From an uncultured Eubacteriales bacterium (GTDB taxonomy: Bacteria > Bacillota > Clostridia > Christensenellales > CAG-138), in contig CADCMN010000005.1 of assembly GCA_902802575.1 (NCBI GenBank), positions 1 through 47,421 on the forward strand: DNA of 47,421 nucleotides. The letters are read 5' to 3'. Below are positions 24,054 to 31,771 of the stretch, one piece after another. Position 1 is the first letter of the stretch, and every line of letters starts with the position of its first letter. A model generated the notes under the pieces. That model was not told where the DNA came from. It made no database searches and saw only the letters and a list, made by a program, of their open reading frames with translations. A program made the position numbers and the translations under genes.

Positions 24054-25121
24054 TCACGGCAGTGGCGGGTATTTGTTCATGTCGTATCTGTTGTAGTAGA
24101 GCTGATGGGCCGCCTTGCCGTTGCCCGCCAGCTCGATGAGGCCTCCCGCCCGATACTGGGTGGACAGGTCCTTATTGGAGGTCTTGCAGCCGGCGTTGGA
24201 CACCACCGTCATGGGCGCGTCCCGAAGGATGATCTCCGCCTCGAAGAGCATCACCCCCACCCGGACGTGGTAGTCCCCGGAGACCACGGCGATATACTTG
24301 ACCTGGGGGTAGTCCTTCAAAAGGATGTCCAGGGAGTAGCGGGCGTTCTGGGCCGTGGTATGGGACTTCTTCTCCACGATGATCCGCTGCTTTTTGACGC
24401 CCTGCTTCTTCAGCCAGGCCGACATCTGTCCCGCCTCCGTGGCGCTCTTCTTTCTGGCCGCCGTGCCGCCGCCGGTGCAGAGGATATAGGCGTTGGGGTA
24501 CTTCTGGGCGCTCTTGAGGGCGACCTTCAGCCGGTTCTTCAAATGGGGCTTCATGCTGCCGTTGGCATTGAGGGAATAGCCCAGGACCACGATGCACAGC
24601 TCGTCCGTGTCGGGCAGGCCGTCGGGCAGGACGGCCAGGTTGACGCTGATCCTTTCGTCCAGGGTCTTCCACCGGTCCATGATCTCGGTCCACTTTCCCG
24701 CCCCGTCCGGATCGGCGGCGGCTATCTCCGAAAGCAGCTCACGGACCTTTTCCGCTGCCCGTTCCCCGTCCCGGGCGTAGTAGACCGCCATCTCTTCCAC
24801 GATCTCCACCAGGGGCCGGGATTTGGGCGCGGCGGTGGGCGACGCCGTGGGATCGGGCGTGGCCGTGGGCGCGGGGGTGTCCGTGGGCGCGGGGGTGTCC
24901 GTGGGCAGCGGCGTGGGGGCAGCCGTGGGGGCAGCCGTGGGGGTCGGGGCAGCGGTGGGGATCGGGGCGTCGGCGGACGGTGCCGGGACGTCTACGATCG
25001 AAGGTGCGTCCGAGGGAACGGGGGTCGCCTCCGCCGCAGCCTTTTCGGCCGCGGCGGGCCCACAGCCGCCAAGGGACAGGAGCATCAGCCCCGCCAGCAG
25101 CCAGCAGATACCGTGTTTCAC
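24054..25121 (-). CDS. YdcF/SanA-family lipoprotein with Pro/Thr-rich linker
   Basis: 355 aa from GTG 25121 (SD AAAGGAGGAGGG). A signal peptide ends in the lipobox LGGC with Cys20. Residues ~25-100 are a low-complexity tether of PTDTPAPT-like and TAAPT-like repeats. Residues ~190-330 are a DUF218/YdcF domain (VLGYSLNANGSM, LCTGGGTAA, SHTTAQNARYS, VSGDYHVRVGVML). The domain is presented outside the cell on a flexible stalk. YdcF/SanA/ElyC proteins are tied to envelope polysaccharide and peptidoglycan metabolism; the exact reaction is not established here. Confidence 0.85.
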   Translation of the reverse strand: MKHGICWLLAGLMLLSLGGCGPAAAEKAAAEATPVPSDAPSIVDVPAPSADAPIPTAAPTPTAAPTAAPTPLPTDTPAPTDTPAPTATPDPTASPTAAPKSRPLVEIVEEMAVYYARDGERAAEKVRELLSEIAAADPDGAGKWTEIMDRWKTLDERISVNLAVLPDGLPDTDELCIVVLGYSLNANGSMKPHLKNRLKVALKSAQKYPNAYILCTGGGTAARKKSATEAGQMSAWLKKQGVKKQRIIVEKKSHTTAQNARYSLDILLKDYPQVKYIAVVSGDYHVRVGVMLFEAEIILRDAPMTVVSNAGCKTSNKDLSTQYRAGGLIELAGNGKAAHQLYYNRYDMNKYPPLP

Positions 25122-25380
25122 CTTGCCCTCCTCCTTTCCGCCTTCAAAATCAGATACAGTATATCATATCCGCAGCGGGAAAGAAAAGACAGTTTTTCCC
25201 AGGTCATTGTTTTTGTCCGTTTTTCTGGTACGGCGGGGGCAGCGACCCGGGAGGACCTGCTCGCCATCCCGGGCGAGGGCGACGTGACCGTCACCCTCTC
25301 TGTCGAATGGAGCGAATGACGCCATACGCCGAAAGCCGGGAGCGATCCCGGCTTTTTCTCTGCATCGGCCCTGTATTCGG
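25122..25380. other. Intergenic region with plus-oriented terminator
   Basis: 259 bases between two minus-strand genes. A TATACT-like box near 25157-25165 (minus) may belong to the YdcF promoter. On the plus strand a short open stretch ends at 25319 and reads protein-like near its end (GEGDVTVTLSVEWSE), but it has no start codon with an SD. It may be a gene remnant. Confidence 0.35.
25332..25357. terminator. Rho-independent terminator
   Basis: AAAGCCGGG (25332-25340) pairs with CCCGGCTTT (25347-25355) over a 6-base loop, followed by more T residues on the plus strand. It serves the minus-strand metallophosphoesterase gene only weakly, since the long T run is on the plus side. Confidence 0.7.
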
Positions 25381-26514
25381 CTATGCGGGCTGAATGTGGA
25401 TGAGGACGATCTCGGATCGGCAGCCGGTTTTGAACTGCAGCGTCCAGTTGCTGATGCCGGAGGAGACCACGAAATCCGTGTTTCCCCGCCGTTCATGGCC
25501 GTAGCGAAGGGCGTTTTCCCCCACCCATTCCCCCACATGCCGCACGGGGATGAACTGGCCCCCGTGGGTGTGGCCGGAGAGCACCAGGTCCGCCCCCGCC
25601 GCAGCTTCGGCGTCAAAGTCGTGAGGCTGATGGTCCAGGAGGACGATATACCGATTCCTCTCCGCCCCCGAGAGAAGCTGCTCCGGGCTGAGCCGCCCCT
25701 CGCTCCGCTCCAGGGAACGGTCCTTTCGCCCCGCGATCAGGAGGGTTTCCCCCGCTTTTTGGCATTCGTCTTCCAGCACGACCACCCCGGCGGCCGCCAG
25801 GGCCGCCCGAAGCTCCCGCCCGTTCCATCCTCGGCTGGAGGCGCTGTAATAGCCCTTGTCGTGGTTGCCGAACACGAAGTAGACCCCCTCGGGCGCGTCG
25901 AGCTTGCCCAGGGCGGCGCAGGCGCCCAGCATGTCCTCCCGGGAGGTATCGTCGTCCACAAAGTCCCCCGTCACCACCACCAGGTCCGGTTCAAGGGCGT
26001 TGATCCCCTCGATATGCTTCAGAAACCCGCCGGCATCGAAGGTAGCCCCCACGTGGGCGTCGCTGATCTGCACCAGCCGCACCTCCCGGTCCACCTTCTC
26101 CGTCGCAAAGGTGTATTCCGTGATCCACACATGGTGGGCGGCCACATAGCCCCCCGCCAGCCACAGGGTACAAAGGATCAGGGCCGCCGCCCCCGCCCCA
26201 TAGCCTTCGGGCTGTTTGTTTCTGATCCTGGCGACAAGGAAGGCCGCCAGGTCCGCCGCCATCCAGAAGACCGCCAGATGGAGGAGGCAGACCACCGCGT
26301 TCACCATGTTCCACAGGGCCCACAGCAAGGCGGTCAGGGCCAAAAAGAAGGCGAGGCAAAGGAGCCGCGCCCGGCCCTGCCTGCCGCCGACCAGCTTCTG
26401 CACGAAGGAAAACCGGGCCGCCCGGAAGGAGATATAGAGAAGACCGCCGCCGCAAAGGGCCAGCACGGTCCCGATGAGGGCGATCCAGATCAGCACGATC
26501 CCTGCCCGATCCAA
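25381..26514 (-). CDS. Membrane metallophosphoesterase (YkuE/YaeI-like)
   Basis: About 377 aa. Four membrane helices fill the first ~150 residues; the C-terminal domain is a calcineurin-like phosphoesterase with all metal motifs: ISDAHVG, VVTGDFVDD, FGNHDKG, LLDHQP and SGHTHGGQF. Similar proteins act on envelope lipids or cyclic nucleotides; the substrate is not known. The start is uncertain: TTG 26514 has GGGGAG eight bases upstream, and GTG 26496 also overlaps the flavodoxin stop. The frame is open further upstream, but that part is antisense-like read-through of the flavodoxin gene in another frame. Confidence 0.82.
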   Translation of the reverse strand: MDRAGIVLIWIALIGTVLALCGGGLLYISFRAARFSFVQKLVGGRQGRARLLCLAFFLALTALLWALWNMVNAVVCLLHLAVFWMAADLAAFLVARIRNKQPEGYGAGAAALILCTLWLAGGYVAAHHVWITEYTFATEKVDREVRLVQISDAHVGATFDAGGFLKHIEGINALEPDLVVVTGDFVDDDTSREDMLGACAALGKLDAPEGVYFVFGNHDKGYYSASSRGWNGRELRAALAAAGVVVLEDECQKAGETLLIAGRKDRSLERSEGRLSPEQLLSGAERNRYIVLLDHQPHDFDAEAAAGADLVLSGHTHGGQFIPVRHVGEWVGENALRYGHERRGNTDFVVSSGISNWTLQFKTGCRSEIVLIHIQPA

Positions 26515-26954
26515 TCTGCCAGCTCCCCGACGCCGTGGACGACCCGCGCCGCCAGGATCTGAGCGCCCGGCACATAGGGCTGCAGCTTCTCGGCGGTGCG
26601 GCCGATGCCGCTGCCGCCGGAGGTAGCGAAGAGGATGATCTGTTTCCCCTGCCAATCATAGGCCTTGCAGAAGGTGTTGACCACGTTGGGCGCGCCGTAA
26701 TACCAGATGGGGAAGCCCAGATAGATGCGATCATAGGCCGCCCAGTTTTCCACGGTCCCCCTCACCGGCACATCCTTCCTGCCGATCTTCTCCCGGTTGC
26801 AGCGGGCCAGGGGGTTGGTCCATTTGATGTCCGCGGCGGTGTAGGGCGTTTCGGGCCGTATCTCAAACAGATCCGCCCCCGTCTTTTGCGCCAGCTCCGC
26901 GGCCAAAGCCGCCGTGGTCCCCTCCGCGCTGAAATATGCCACCAGTGTCTTCAT
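26490..26954 (-). CDS. Flavodoxin
   Basis: 154 aa. The N-terminal FMN phosphate loop reads AYFSAEGTTAALA, as in the NAD(P)H-dependent flavodoxin family; FGFPIWYYGAPNVV-like sequence (LGFPIWYYGAP) and FATSGGSGIGRT form the isoalloxazine loops. It carries electrons in place of ferredoxin or serves as a small FMN reductase. SD GGAGG precedes ATG. It overlaps the following metallophosphoesterase gene at its stop. Confidence 0.88.
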   Translation of the reverse strand: MKTLVAYFSAEGTTAALAAELAQKTGADLFEIRPETPYTAADIKWTNPLARCNREKIGRKDVPVRGTVENWAAYDRIYLGFPIWYYGAPNVVNTFCKAYDWQGKQIILFATSGGSGIGRTAEKLQPYVPGAQILAARVVHGVGELADWIGQGSC

Positions 26955-27185
26955 CCTTCCGTTCCTCCCCGTTCAGGCTCTATGCCTCGATTGTATCCGC
27001 CCCGAGGTGAAAAAGCAAGGGGCGGCTTTGGCGATTTTTGCGGCCCCGGTACGCCGCCCCTTGGAGAAGATGCGCTTCAAAACGGAACAACGCCTCCAAA
27101 AAGCGCTCTGTTTTCGGAGGCGTTTCATATCGGTTGGCGGACCGCCGCTCATCGAAAGGGAGGCGTCCGATCCCTTCCGACCGGG
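26955..27185. other. Intergenic region with two strong hairpins
   Basis: 231 bases, no gene. AAGGGGCGGC (27017-27026) pairs perfectly with GCCGCCCCTT (27053-27062). AACGCCTCC (27089-27097) pairs with GGAGGCGTT (27116-27124), and its loop adds AAAA/TTTT pairing. The second probably terminates the minus-strand operon ending at 27186; the first would lie in the flavodoxin leader. Confidence 0.5.
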
Positions 27186-27695
27186 CTAATGATATCTGTT
27201 CTCTATGTACTCCTTGAGAAAGGCCCCATCGGCTTCCGGAACATGGATCCGGTAGGTCGTTATCCCTTCCCTGATGATGAACACGTCCCCGTCAACGGTC
27301 AACTCCCGGATCTTGGAGAACCTGATCCAAGCGTCGCCGCCCTTCGTCGCGTTCTTTTGACGGAGATAGGTTTCATCCATCTCATACCGGTTCACCTCGC
27401 CGCCTTTCATCATAAAGTGACCGAGCAGCGCCGGCAGCCCCACGATGCCTATGGCCGGCAGGACCATCATCCACCACAATTCCGGTTCGCGGGAGAGCAT
27501 GTCGGAAAACAGGATGACCGCCACAAAGGTGATCACGCCGGCGATGATGGCGCACACCCGTATCATCTGCCGATAATAGAACCGGCTCTGCTCCCGGTTC
27601 AGTCGATAGGACCAGCGATACTGCCCGTCGCTGCCACGGGTGATCCTGTCCGGATAATCGAATGTCTCCATGGGCTGTTTTGCTCCGAGATCCAT
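27186..27695 (-). CDS. Small membrane protein of unknown function
   Basis: 169 aa. Two membrane helices (about 47-65 and 74-93) are followed by a soluble segment of beta strands (DAWIRFSKIRELTVDGDVFII) that resembles the YcxB-like/PH-type C-terminal domains of small Gram-positive membrane proteins. Function unknown. It starts 15 bases after the phosphohexomutase stop and is probably in the same operon. ATG 27671 is a possible alternative start. Confidence 0.6.
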   Translation of the reverse strand: MDLGAKQPMETFDYPDRITRGSDGQYRWSYRLNREQSRFYYRQMIRVCAIIAGVITFVAVILFSDMLSREPELWWMMVLPAIGIVGLPALLGHFMMKGGEVNRYEMDETYLRQKNATKGGDAWIRFSKIRELTVDGDVFIIREGITTYRIHVPEADGAFLKEYIENRYH

Positions 27696-27710
27696 ATTGT
27701 TCCGCCGCGC

Positions 27711-29213
27711 TCAGCGGACGAATGCGGCCAGGGCCGCCGTGTCCAGATCGTTGAACCGGGCCAGGAAGGGCAGCAGCTCCCGGGCGATGGTCTTGACGCC
27801 GCCCACGCTGTCAGATTCGATGTTCAGCGGCATCAGCGGTTCGTGCAAGCTCATGCGCAGCAGGAACCAGCCGTTGCCATGATCCTGATCCAGGGCCACG
27901 CGCACGCCCTCGAAATTGTTGGGCACCAGGGTCCAGCCGGGCCGGGCGGCGGCAAAGGCGCGCAGCTTTTCGATGATGTCGCCGCCATACGCCTGAAAAT
28001 CCGGCAGCCGCAGGTCCATGCGGAATTCTCCGCTTTCCGCCGGCTCCTTGAGATCGGCGATCAGGGACTGGAGCGTATACCCCGCCTGACGCCCCTTCGC
28101 CAGCTCTATCAGCAGCCGCGTCACCAGATATGCGCCGTCGTCCAGGAAATAGTTTTCCTTCAGGGCGCCATGGCCGGAGGTCTCCATGGCCAACTGGCTG
28201 TCGCGGCCCTCCCGGTTGAGCCGTATGGACTCGTTGATGACGTTTCGATAGCCCCGCTTGAACCGATGATGGACGCCGCCGTGCTCTTCGATGAATGCGG
28301 CAAGGCCCGTGGAGGTGATGGAATCGGTGACGATGGTGGTGCCCGGATGCTCCCTGAGCAGGATCGCCGCCATCATGGCGATGATGCGGTTGCGGTTCAG
28401 CTCGCTGCCGTCGGACAGCACCGCCCCGGCCCGGTCCACGTCGGTGTCGAAGATGATGCCCAGATCCGCTTTGTTCTCCAGCACGGCCGACCGGATCGCT
28501 TCCATAGCCGCCTTGTTCTCAGGGTTGGGAATGTGATTTGGGAAAGTGCCGTCAGGGTCCAGAAATCGCGAGCCGGTCGTGTCCGCGCCCAAAGGTTCCA
28601 GCACCTGGGTGGCAAAAAAGCCGCCGGCGCCGTTGCCTGCGTCCACCACGATCCGAAGCCCCTCCAAGGGCCGCTCAAGGCCGGTGGCCTCCCGGACCTT
28701 GCGGCAGAGGATCTGCGTATATACCGGCATGAAGCTGCCTTCCGATCGAGCCGCGGCGGGCAGCCCCGTATGGTCATCGGAAGCCGCCATAGCCAGGATC
28801 CCTTTGATGTCCTGCTTTTCCAAACCGCCTTTCTGTGTGAAAAACTTGTAGCCGTTGCGATGGAAGGGCAGATGGCTGGCCGTGACCATCACGGCCCCGT
28901 CGTATCGGAATCCTTCCGTGACGGTGGCCATGAACATGGCGGGCGTCGACGCCATGCCCATGTCCGTCACCGCCACGCCTTCCGCCGCCAGCGCTTCGCC
29001 GATCCACTTAGCCAGCGTGGGGCCGGTCAGCCGGGAATCCCGGCCCACGGCCACCCGCAGATCATCCTTCCCCAACCGCTCCCGCAGCCACAGGGCAAAG
29101 CCCCGGCCGATGTCCCGGCAGGCCTGTTCCGTCAAGTTCACATCCTGCCCGGCGACCCCTTCCATGGCCACCCCGCGGATATCACTGCCGTTCTGCAAGC
29201 TCGAGTAGTCCAT
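27711..29213 (-). CDS. Phosphohexomutase (phosphomannomutase/phosphoglucomutase)
   Basis: 500 aa. All four domains of the alpha-D-phosphohexomutase family are present: phosphoserine loop VTASHLP with Ser113, metal loop DTDVD at 256-260, sugar-binding loop ETSGHGALKEN near 342, and the C-terminal phosphate-binding domain. It shifts phosphate between C6 and C1 of glucose or mannose, feeding nucleotide-sugar synthesis. The TASHLP in place of TASHNP and the overall length fit the ManB/algC-like branch. SD GGAGG precedes ATG; promoter is at 29255-29283. Confidence 0.9.
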   Translation of the reverse strand: MDYSSLQNGSDIRGVAMEGVAGQDVNLTEQACRDIGRGFALWLRERLGKDDLRVAVGRDSRLTGPTLAKWIGEALAAEGVAVTDMGMASTPAMFMATVTEGFRYDGAVMVTASHLPFHRNGYKFFTQKGGLEKQDIKGILAMAASDDHTGLPAAARSEGSFMPVYTQILCRKVREATGLERPLEGLRIVVDAGNGAGGFFATQVLEPLGADTTGSRFLDPDGTFPNHIPNPENKAAMEAIRSAVLENKADLGIIFDTDVDRAGAVLSDGSELNRNRIIAMMAAILLREHPGTTIVTDSITSTGLAAFIEEHGGVHHRFKRGYRNVINESIRLNREGRDSQLAMETSGHGALKENYFLDDGAYLVTRLLIELAKGRQAGYTLQSLIADLKEPAESGEFRMDLRLPDFQAYGGDIIEKLRAFAAARPGWTLVPNNFEGVRVALDQDHGNGWFLLRMSLHEPLMPLNIESDSVGGVKTIARELLPFLARFNDLDTAALAAFVR

Positions 29214-29254
29214 GCTCCATCCTCCGATCCGTTCAACGTAACCGATATATTTGG

Positions 29255-29283
29255 ATTATACCGGTTTTGCCGGCGGTTTACAA
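29255..29283 (-). promoter_or_regulatory. Promoter of the phosphohexomutase gene
   Basis: On the minus strand TTGTAA (29283-29278) and a perfect TATAAT (29260-29255) are 17 bases apart, 42 bases ahead of the start codon. It is back to back with the epimerase promoter. Confidence 0.65.
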
Positions 29284-29348
29284 GAAACTTTGCAGAAAAA
29301 GCCGATCTCCCCGTCTCAGTGGTTTTCGTTTGTCAGACAAGCAAATCG

Positions 29349-29378
29349 TTGACATAGGCCGCACAAAAAAATTATAAT
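29349..29378 (+). promoter_or_regulatory. Near-consensus sigma-A promoter of the epimerase operon
   Basis: TTGACA (29349-29354) and TATAAT (29373-29378), both perfect, are 18 bases apart. The A-rich spacer and the ATG at 29410 place the transcription start near 29385. This is the best promoter in the window. Confidence 0.85.
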
Positions 29379-29409
29379 GAATACAACGATTGCCATGAAA
29401 GAGGCCCAT

Positions 29410-30465
29410 ATGAGAAAAGCTCTGTTCGTCGGCGGGACCGGGACCATCAGTTCCGGCGTGGTCCGGCGGCTCTGTCAGGAGGGCGGCTGGGAGGTGTGGC
29501 TCCTGAACCGGGGGAACCGGAGCGACCGGGCGCCCGCCGGCGTCCATCAGATCGTCGCCGACATCCGCGACGAAACGGCGGTGGCCGAACGGCTGAAGGA
29601 TATGACCTTCAACGTGGTCAGCGAATTCATCGGCTTTACGCCGGACCAGGCGGAACGGGACTGGCGGCTGTTTCGGGGGAAGACCCGGCAGTATATCTTC
29701 GTCAGCTCCGCTTCCGCCTACCGCAAGCCGGCGGCGGACTATCGCGTCAGCGAGGGCACCGCTCTGTCCAACCCCTACTGGGCCTACTCCCGGAACAAGA
29801 TCGCCTGCGAGGAATTCCTCATGGACAAGTACCGGGAGGAGGGGTTCCCCGTGACCATCGTGCGGCCCAGCCACACCTATGACGAGCGGCACATCCCCCT
29901 GGGCGTCCACGGCGCCAAGGGCTACTGGCAGGTCATCCGGCGGATGCTGGACGGGAAGCCCGTCCTCATCCATGGCGACGGCACCTCCCTTTGGACGCTG
30001 ACCTACAACGCGGACTTCGCCGTGGGGTACACCGCCCTCATGGGGGACCGACGCGCCATCGGCGAAGCGTTTCAGATCACCGGGGACGAGACGCTGACCT
30101 GGAACCAGATCTATGAGACCATCGCGGACGCCCTGGGCGTGCCCCTCCGTCCCTACTATGTCTCGTCTTCCTTCCTTGCGGCAGCGGGCAAACCCTGGGG
30201 GTATGATTTCGAGGGCAGCCTCCTGGGGGACAAAGCCGTGTCCGTGGTCTTCGACAACGCCAAACTCAAGCGCATCGCGCCGGATATGCGGACCATCGTG
30301 CCCTTTGCCAAGGGGGTGCGCATGGCGCTGGACTACATCCTGTCCCACCCGGAGGAATGCCAGCAGGAGGACCCCTCCTTCGACGCCTGGTGCGACAGGG
30401 TCATCGAGACCCTGGAAGCCGCCAAGAGGCAGATGACGCTCGATCAACAGAAAGAAAATACCTAA
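29410..30465 (+). CDS. NAD-dependent epimerase/dehydratase (extended SDR)
   Basis: 351 aa from ATG 29410, preferred over ATG 29377, which falls within the promoter; AAAGAGG lies upstream. The nucleotide-binding motif is FVGGTGTISSGV (6-17) and the catalytic pair is YSRNK, preceded by VSSASAY, as in extended short-chain dehydrogenases (COG0451). These act on nucleotide sugars or related substrates; the specific reaction is not shown. It heads a three-gene run with a nitroreductase 21 bases downstream and a Nudix hydrolase. Confidence 0.85.
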   Translation: MRKALFVGGTGTISSGVVRRLCQEGGWEVWLLNRGNRSDRAPAGVHQIVADIRDETAVAERLKDMTFNVVSEFIGFTPDQAERDWRLFRGKTRQYIFVSSASAYRKPAADYRVSEGTALSNPYWAYSRNKIACEEFLMDKYREEGFPVTIVRPSHTYDERHIPLGVHGAKGYWQVIRRMLDGKPVLIHGDGTSLWTLTYNADFAVGYTALMGDRRAIGEAFQITGDETLTWNQIYETIADALGVPLRPYYVSSSFLAAAGKPWGYDFEGSLLGDKAVSVVFDNAKLKRIAPDMRTIVPFAKGVRMALDYILSHPEECQQEDPSFDAWCDRVIETLEAAKRQMTLDQQKENT

Positions 30466-30486
30466 CGACCAAAAGGAGGAAACGTC

Positions 30487-30981
30487 ATGAACAGTCTTTA
30501 TCATCGGGTCAGCGTTCGCAAGTACCAGGATACGCCCGTGGAGAAGGAGAAGATCGAAGCCATGCTTCGGGCGGCCATGCAGGCGCCTTCCGCCGGCAAC
30601 CAGCAGCCCTGGGAGTTCTATGTGGTCACGGACAGGGAGAAGCTGGAGGCCTTGTCCAAGGCCCATCGGTATGCGGGCATGGTGAAAAACGCCCCTGTCG
30701 CCATCGTCTCCGCCTATCGAACGGCGTGCTGGATGCCGGAATACGCCCAGATCGACCTGTCCATCGCCATGGAGAATCTATGGCTGGAGACGGATGCGCA
30801 AGGGCTGGGCGGCGTCTGGCTGGGCATCGCGCCCATGGAGGACAGGATGGAAACGGTGGAGAAGATCATCGGGATGCCCGACACCCTGAGGGCCTTCGCC
30901 ATCTTCCCCTTTGGGTACCCGGCAGAGGAGCGCCAACAGCAGGACCGGTTCGACCCGAAGCGCATCCACTGGGTGGAGTGA
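30487..30981 (+). CDS. Nitroreductase-family FMN protein
   Basis: 164 aa, short single-domain nitroreductase. SVRKYQDTPVEKEKIEAML is the FMN-binding start of the family and QAPSAGNQQPWEF is its second FMN motif; LGGVWLGIAP and FAIFPFGYPAE complete the fold. It probably forms a homodimer with FMN and reduces nitro or quinone compounds, or serves as a flavin-dependent dehydrogenase. AAAGGAGG precedes ATG. Confidence 0.9.
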   Translation: MNSLYHRVSVRKYQDTPVEKEKIEAMLRAAMQAPSAGNQQPWEFYVVTDREKLEALSKAHRYAGMVKNAPVAIVSAYRTACWMPEYAQIDLSIAMENLWLETDAQGLGGVWLGIAPMEDRMETVEKIIGMPDTLRAFAIFPFGYPAEERQQQDRFDPKRIHWVE

Positions 30982-31012
30982 TCCCGCCGGTGCGCGGAGG
31001 AAAGGCGGAGCC

Positions 31013-31552
31013 ATGGGCACGCAACGCATGAACTACTGCATGGAATGCGGCACGAAGCTGACCGTAAAGCCGTTGAAAGGCGAAGGGGACGTCCCCTATT
31101 GCGAACGCTGCGGGACATTCGTTTTTCCTGTCTTCAGCACGGCCTGCAGCATGATCGTGATGAACCCGGAGCAGGATAAAATCCTGCTCATCAAGCAGTA
31201 CGGCCGGAAGGACTATATCCTGGTGGCCGGCTACGTCAGCAAGGGGGAGGACGCCGAAACGGCCGCCATCCGGGAGATCCGGGAGGAGCTGGGCGTCGAG
31301 ACTGCCGGCATCCGATTCAACCGGACCCATTATTTCGGCCCTTCCAACACGTTGATGATCAATTTCAGGGTCCTGCTGCCATCCGAAGAGATCCATCCCA
31401 ACGAGGAGATCGACGATTGGCAGTGGTTCTCCCTGGCGGAAGCCCGAAAGAAGGTCCGGCCCGACAGCCTGGCCCGGGACTTTTTGGTAGGCATGCTGGA
31501 CGGGGAATACCATTTCCACGACGAGAAATACAGCATATCCGGAAGAAAGTAG
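31013..31552 (+). CDS. Nudix hydrolase with zinc ribbon (NudC-like)
   Basis: 179 aa from ATG 31013, which has GGAGGAAAGGCGGAG upstream; the frame is open earlier but overlaps the nitroreductase gene. A zinc ribbon is formed by C9, C12, C30 and C33. The Nudix box runs from G73 to V95 with E79 and the catalytic REIREELG (87-94). NADH pyrophosphatases and related Nudix enzymes have this layout, but the NudC SQPWPFPxS motif is not evident, so the nucleotide substrate is open. Follows the nitroreductase by 31 bases. Confidence 0.88.
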   Translation: MGTQRMNYCMECGTKLTVKPLKGEGDVPYCERCGTFVFPVFSTACSMIVMNPEQDKILLIKQYGRKDYILVAGYVSKGEDAETAAIREIREELGVETAGIRFNRTHYFGPSNTLMINFRVLLPSEEIHPNEEIDDWQWFSLAEARKKVRPDSLARDFLVGMLDGEYHFHDEKYSISGRK

Positions 31553-31564
31553 ATATCCCTGTTG

Positions 31565-31590
31565 ATCCCAGCCCCGCAAGGGGGCGGGAT
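31565..31590 (+). terminator. Hairpin after the Nudix gene
   Basis: ATCCCAGCCCC (31565-31575) folds onto GGGGCGGGAT (31581-31590) with one bulged A and a 5-base loop, 13 bases after the stop. There is no T tract, so it may be a processing or stability element. Confidence 0.4.
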
Positions 31591-31652
31591 TCGATCTGCG
31601 CTCACACGCCAGGAGCGCATGCGGATCATCTTCAAAAAACCTGGACATTGTC

Positions 31653-31681
31653 AAAAAATCCATGGATACAGGGATTTTTTT
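31653..31681. terminator. Bidirectional terminator between Nudix and GH1 genes
   Basis: AAAAAATCC (31653-31661) pairs with GGATTTTTT (31672-31680), giving a T run on either strand. It separates the plus-strand Nudix operon from the minus-strand glycosidase operon that ends at 31772. The rest of 31553-31771 shows no gene. Confidence 0.65.
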
Positions 31682-31771
31682 GAGCTCCGCGCATGCCGCG
31701 GATGCCATAAAAGAGCCGGAAGCGCACAAAAATGTGCCCAAAGCGTTCCCATTTATTTTTTGGAGAGTTGT

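Noticed and set aside
24823-24975. Tandem repeats resembling a CRISPR or minisatellite array
   Set aside because: They are degenerate in-frame codons for a Pro/Thr/Ala linker in the YdcF-type lipoprotein, with no constant repeat and spacer pattern.
31580-31630. tRNA-like T-arm (GGGATTCGATC) after the Nudix gene
   Set aside because: No acceptor stem, anticodon arm or D arm could be laid out around it on either strand; the bases belong to a simple hairpin.
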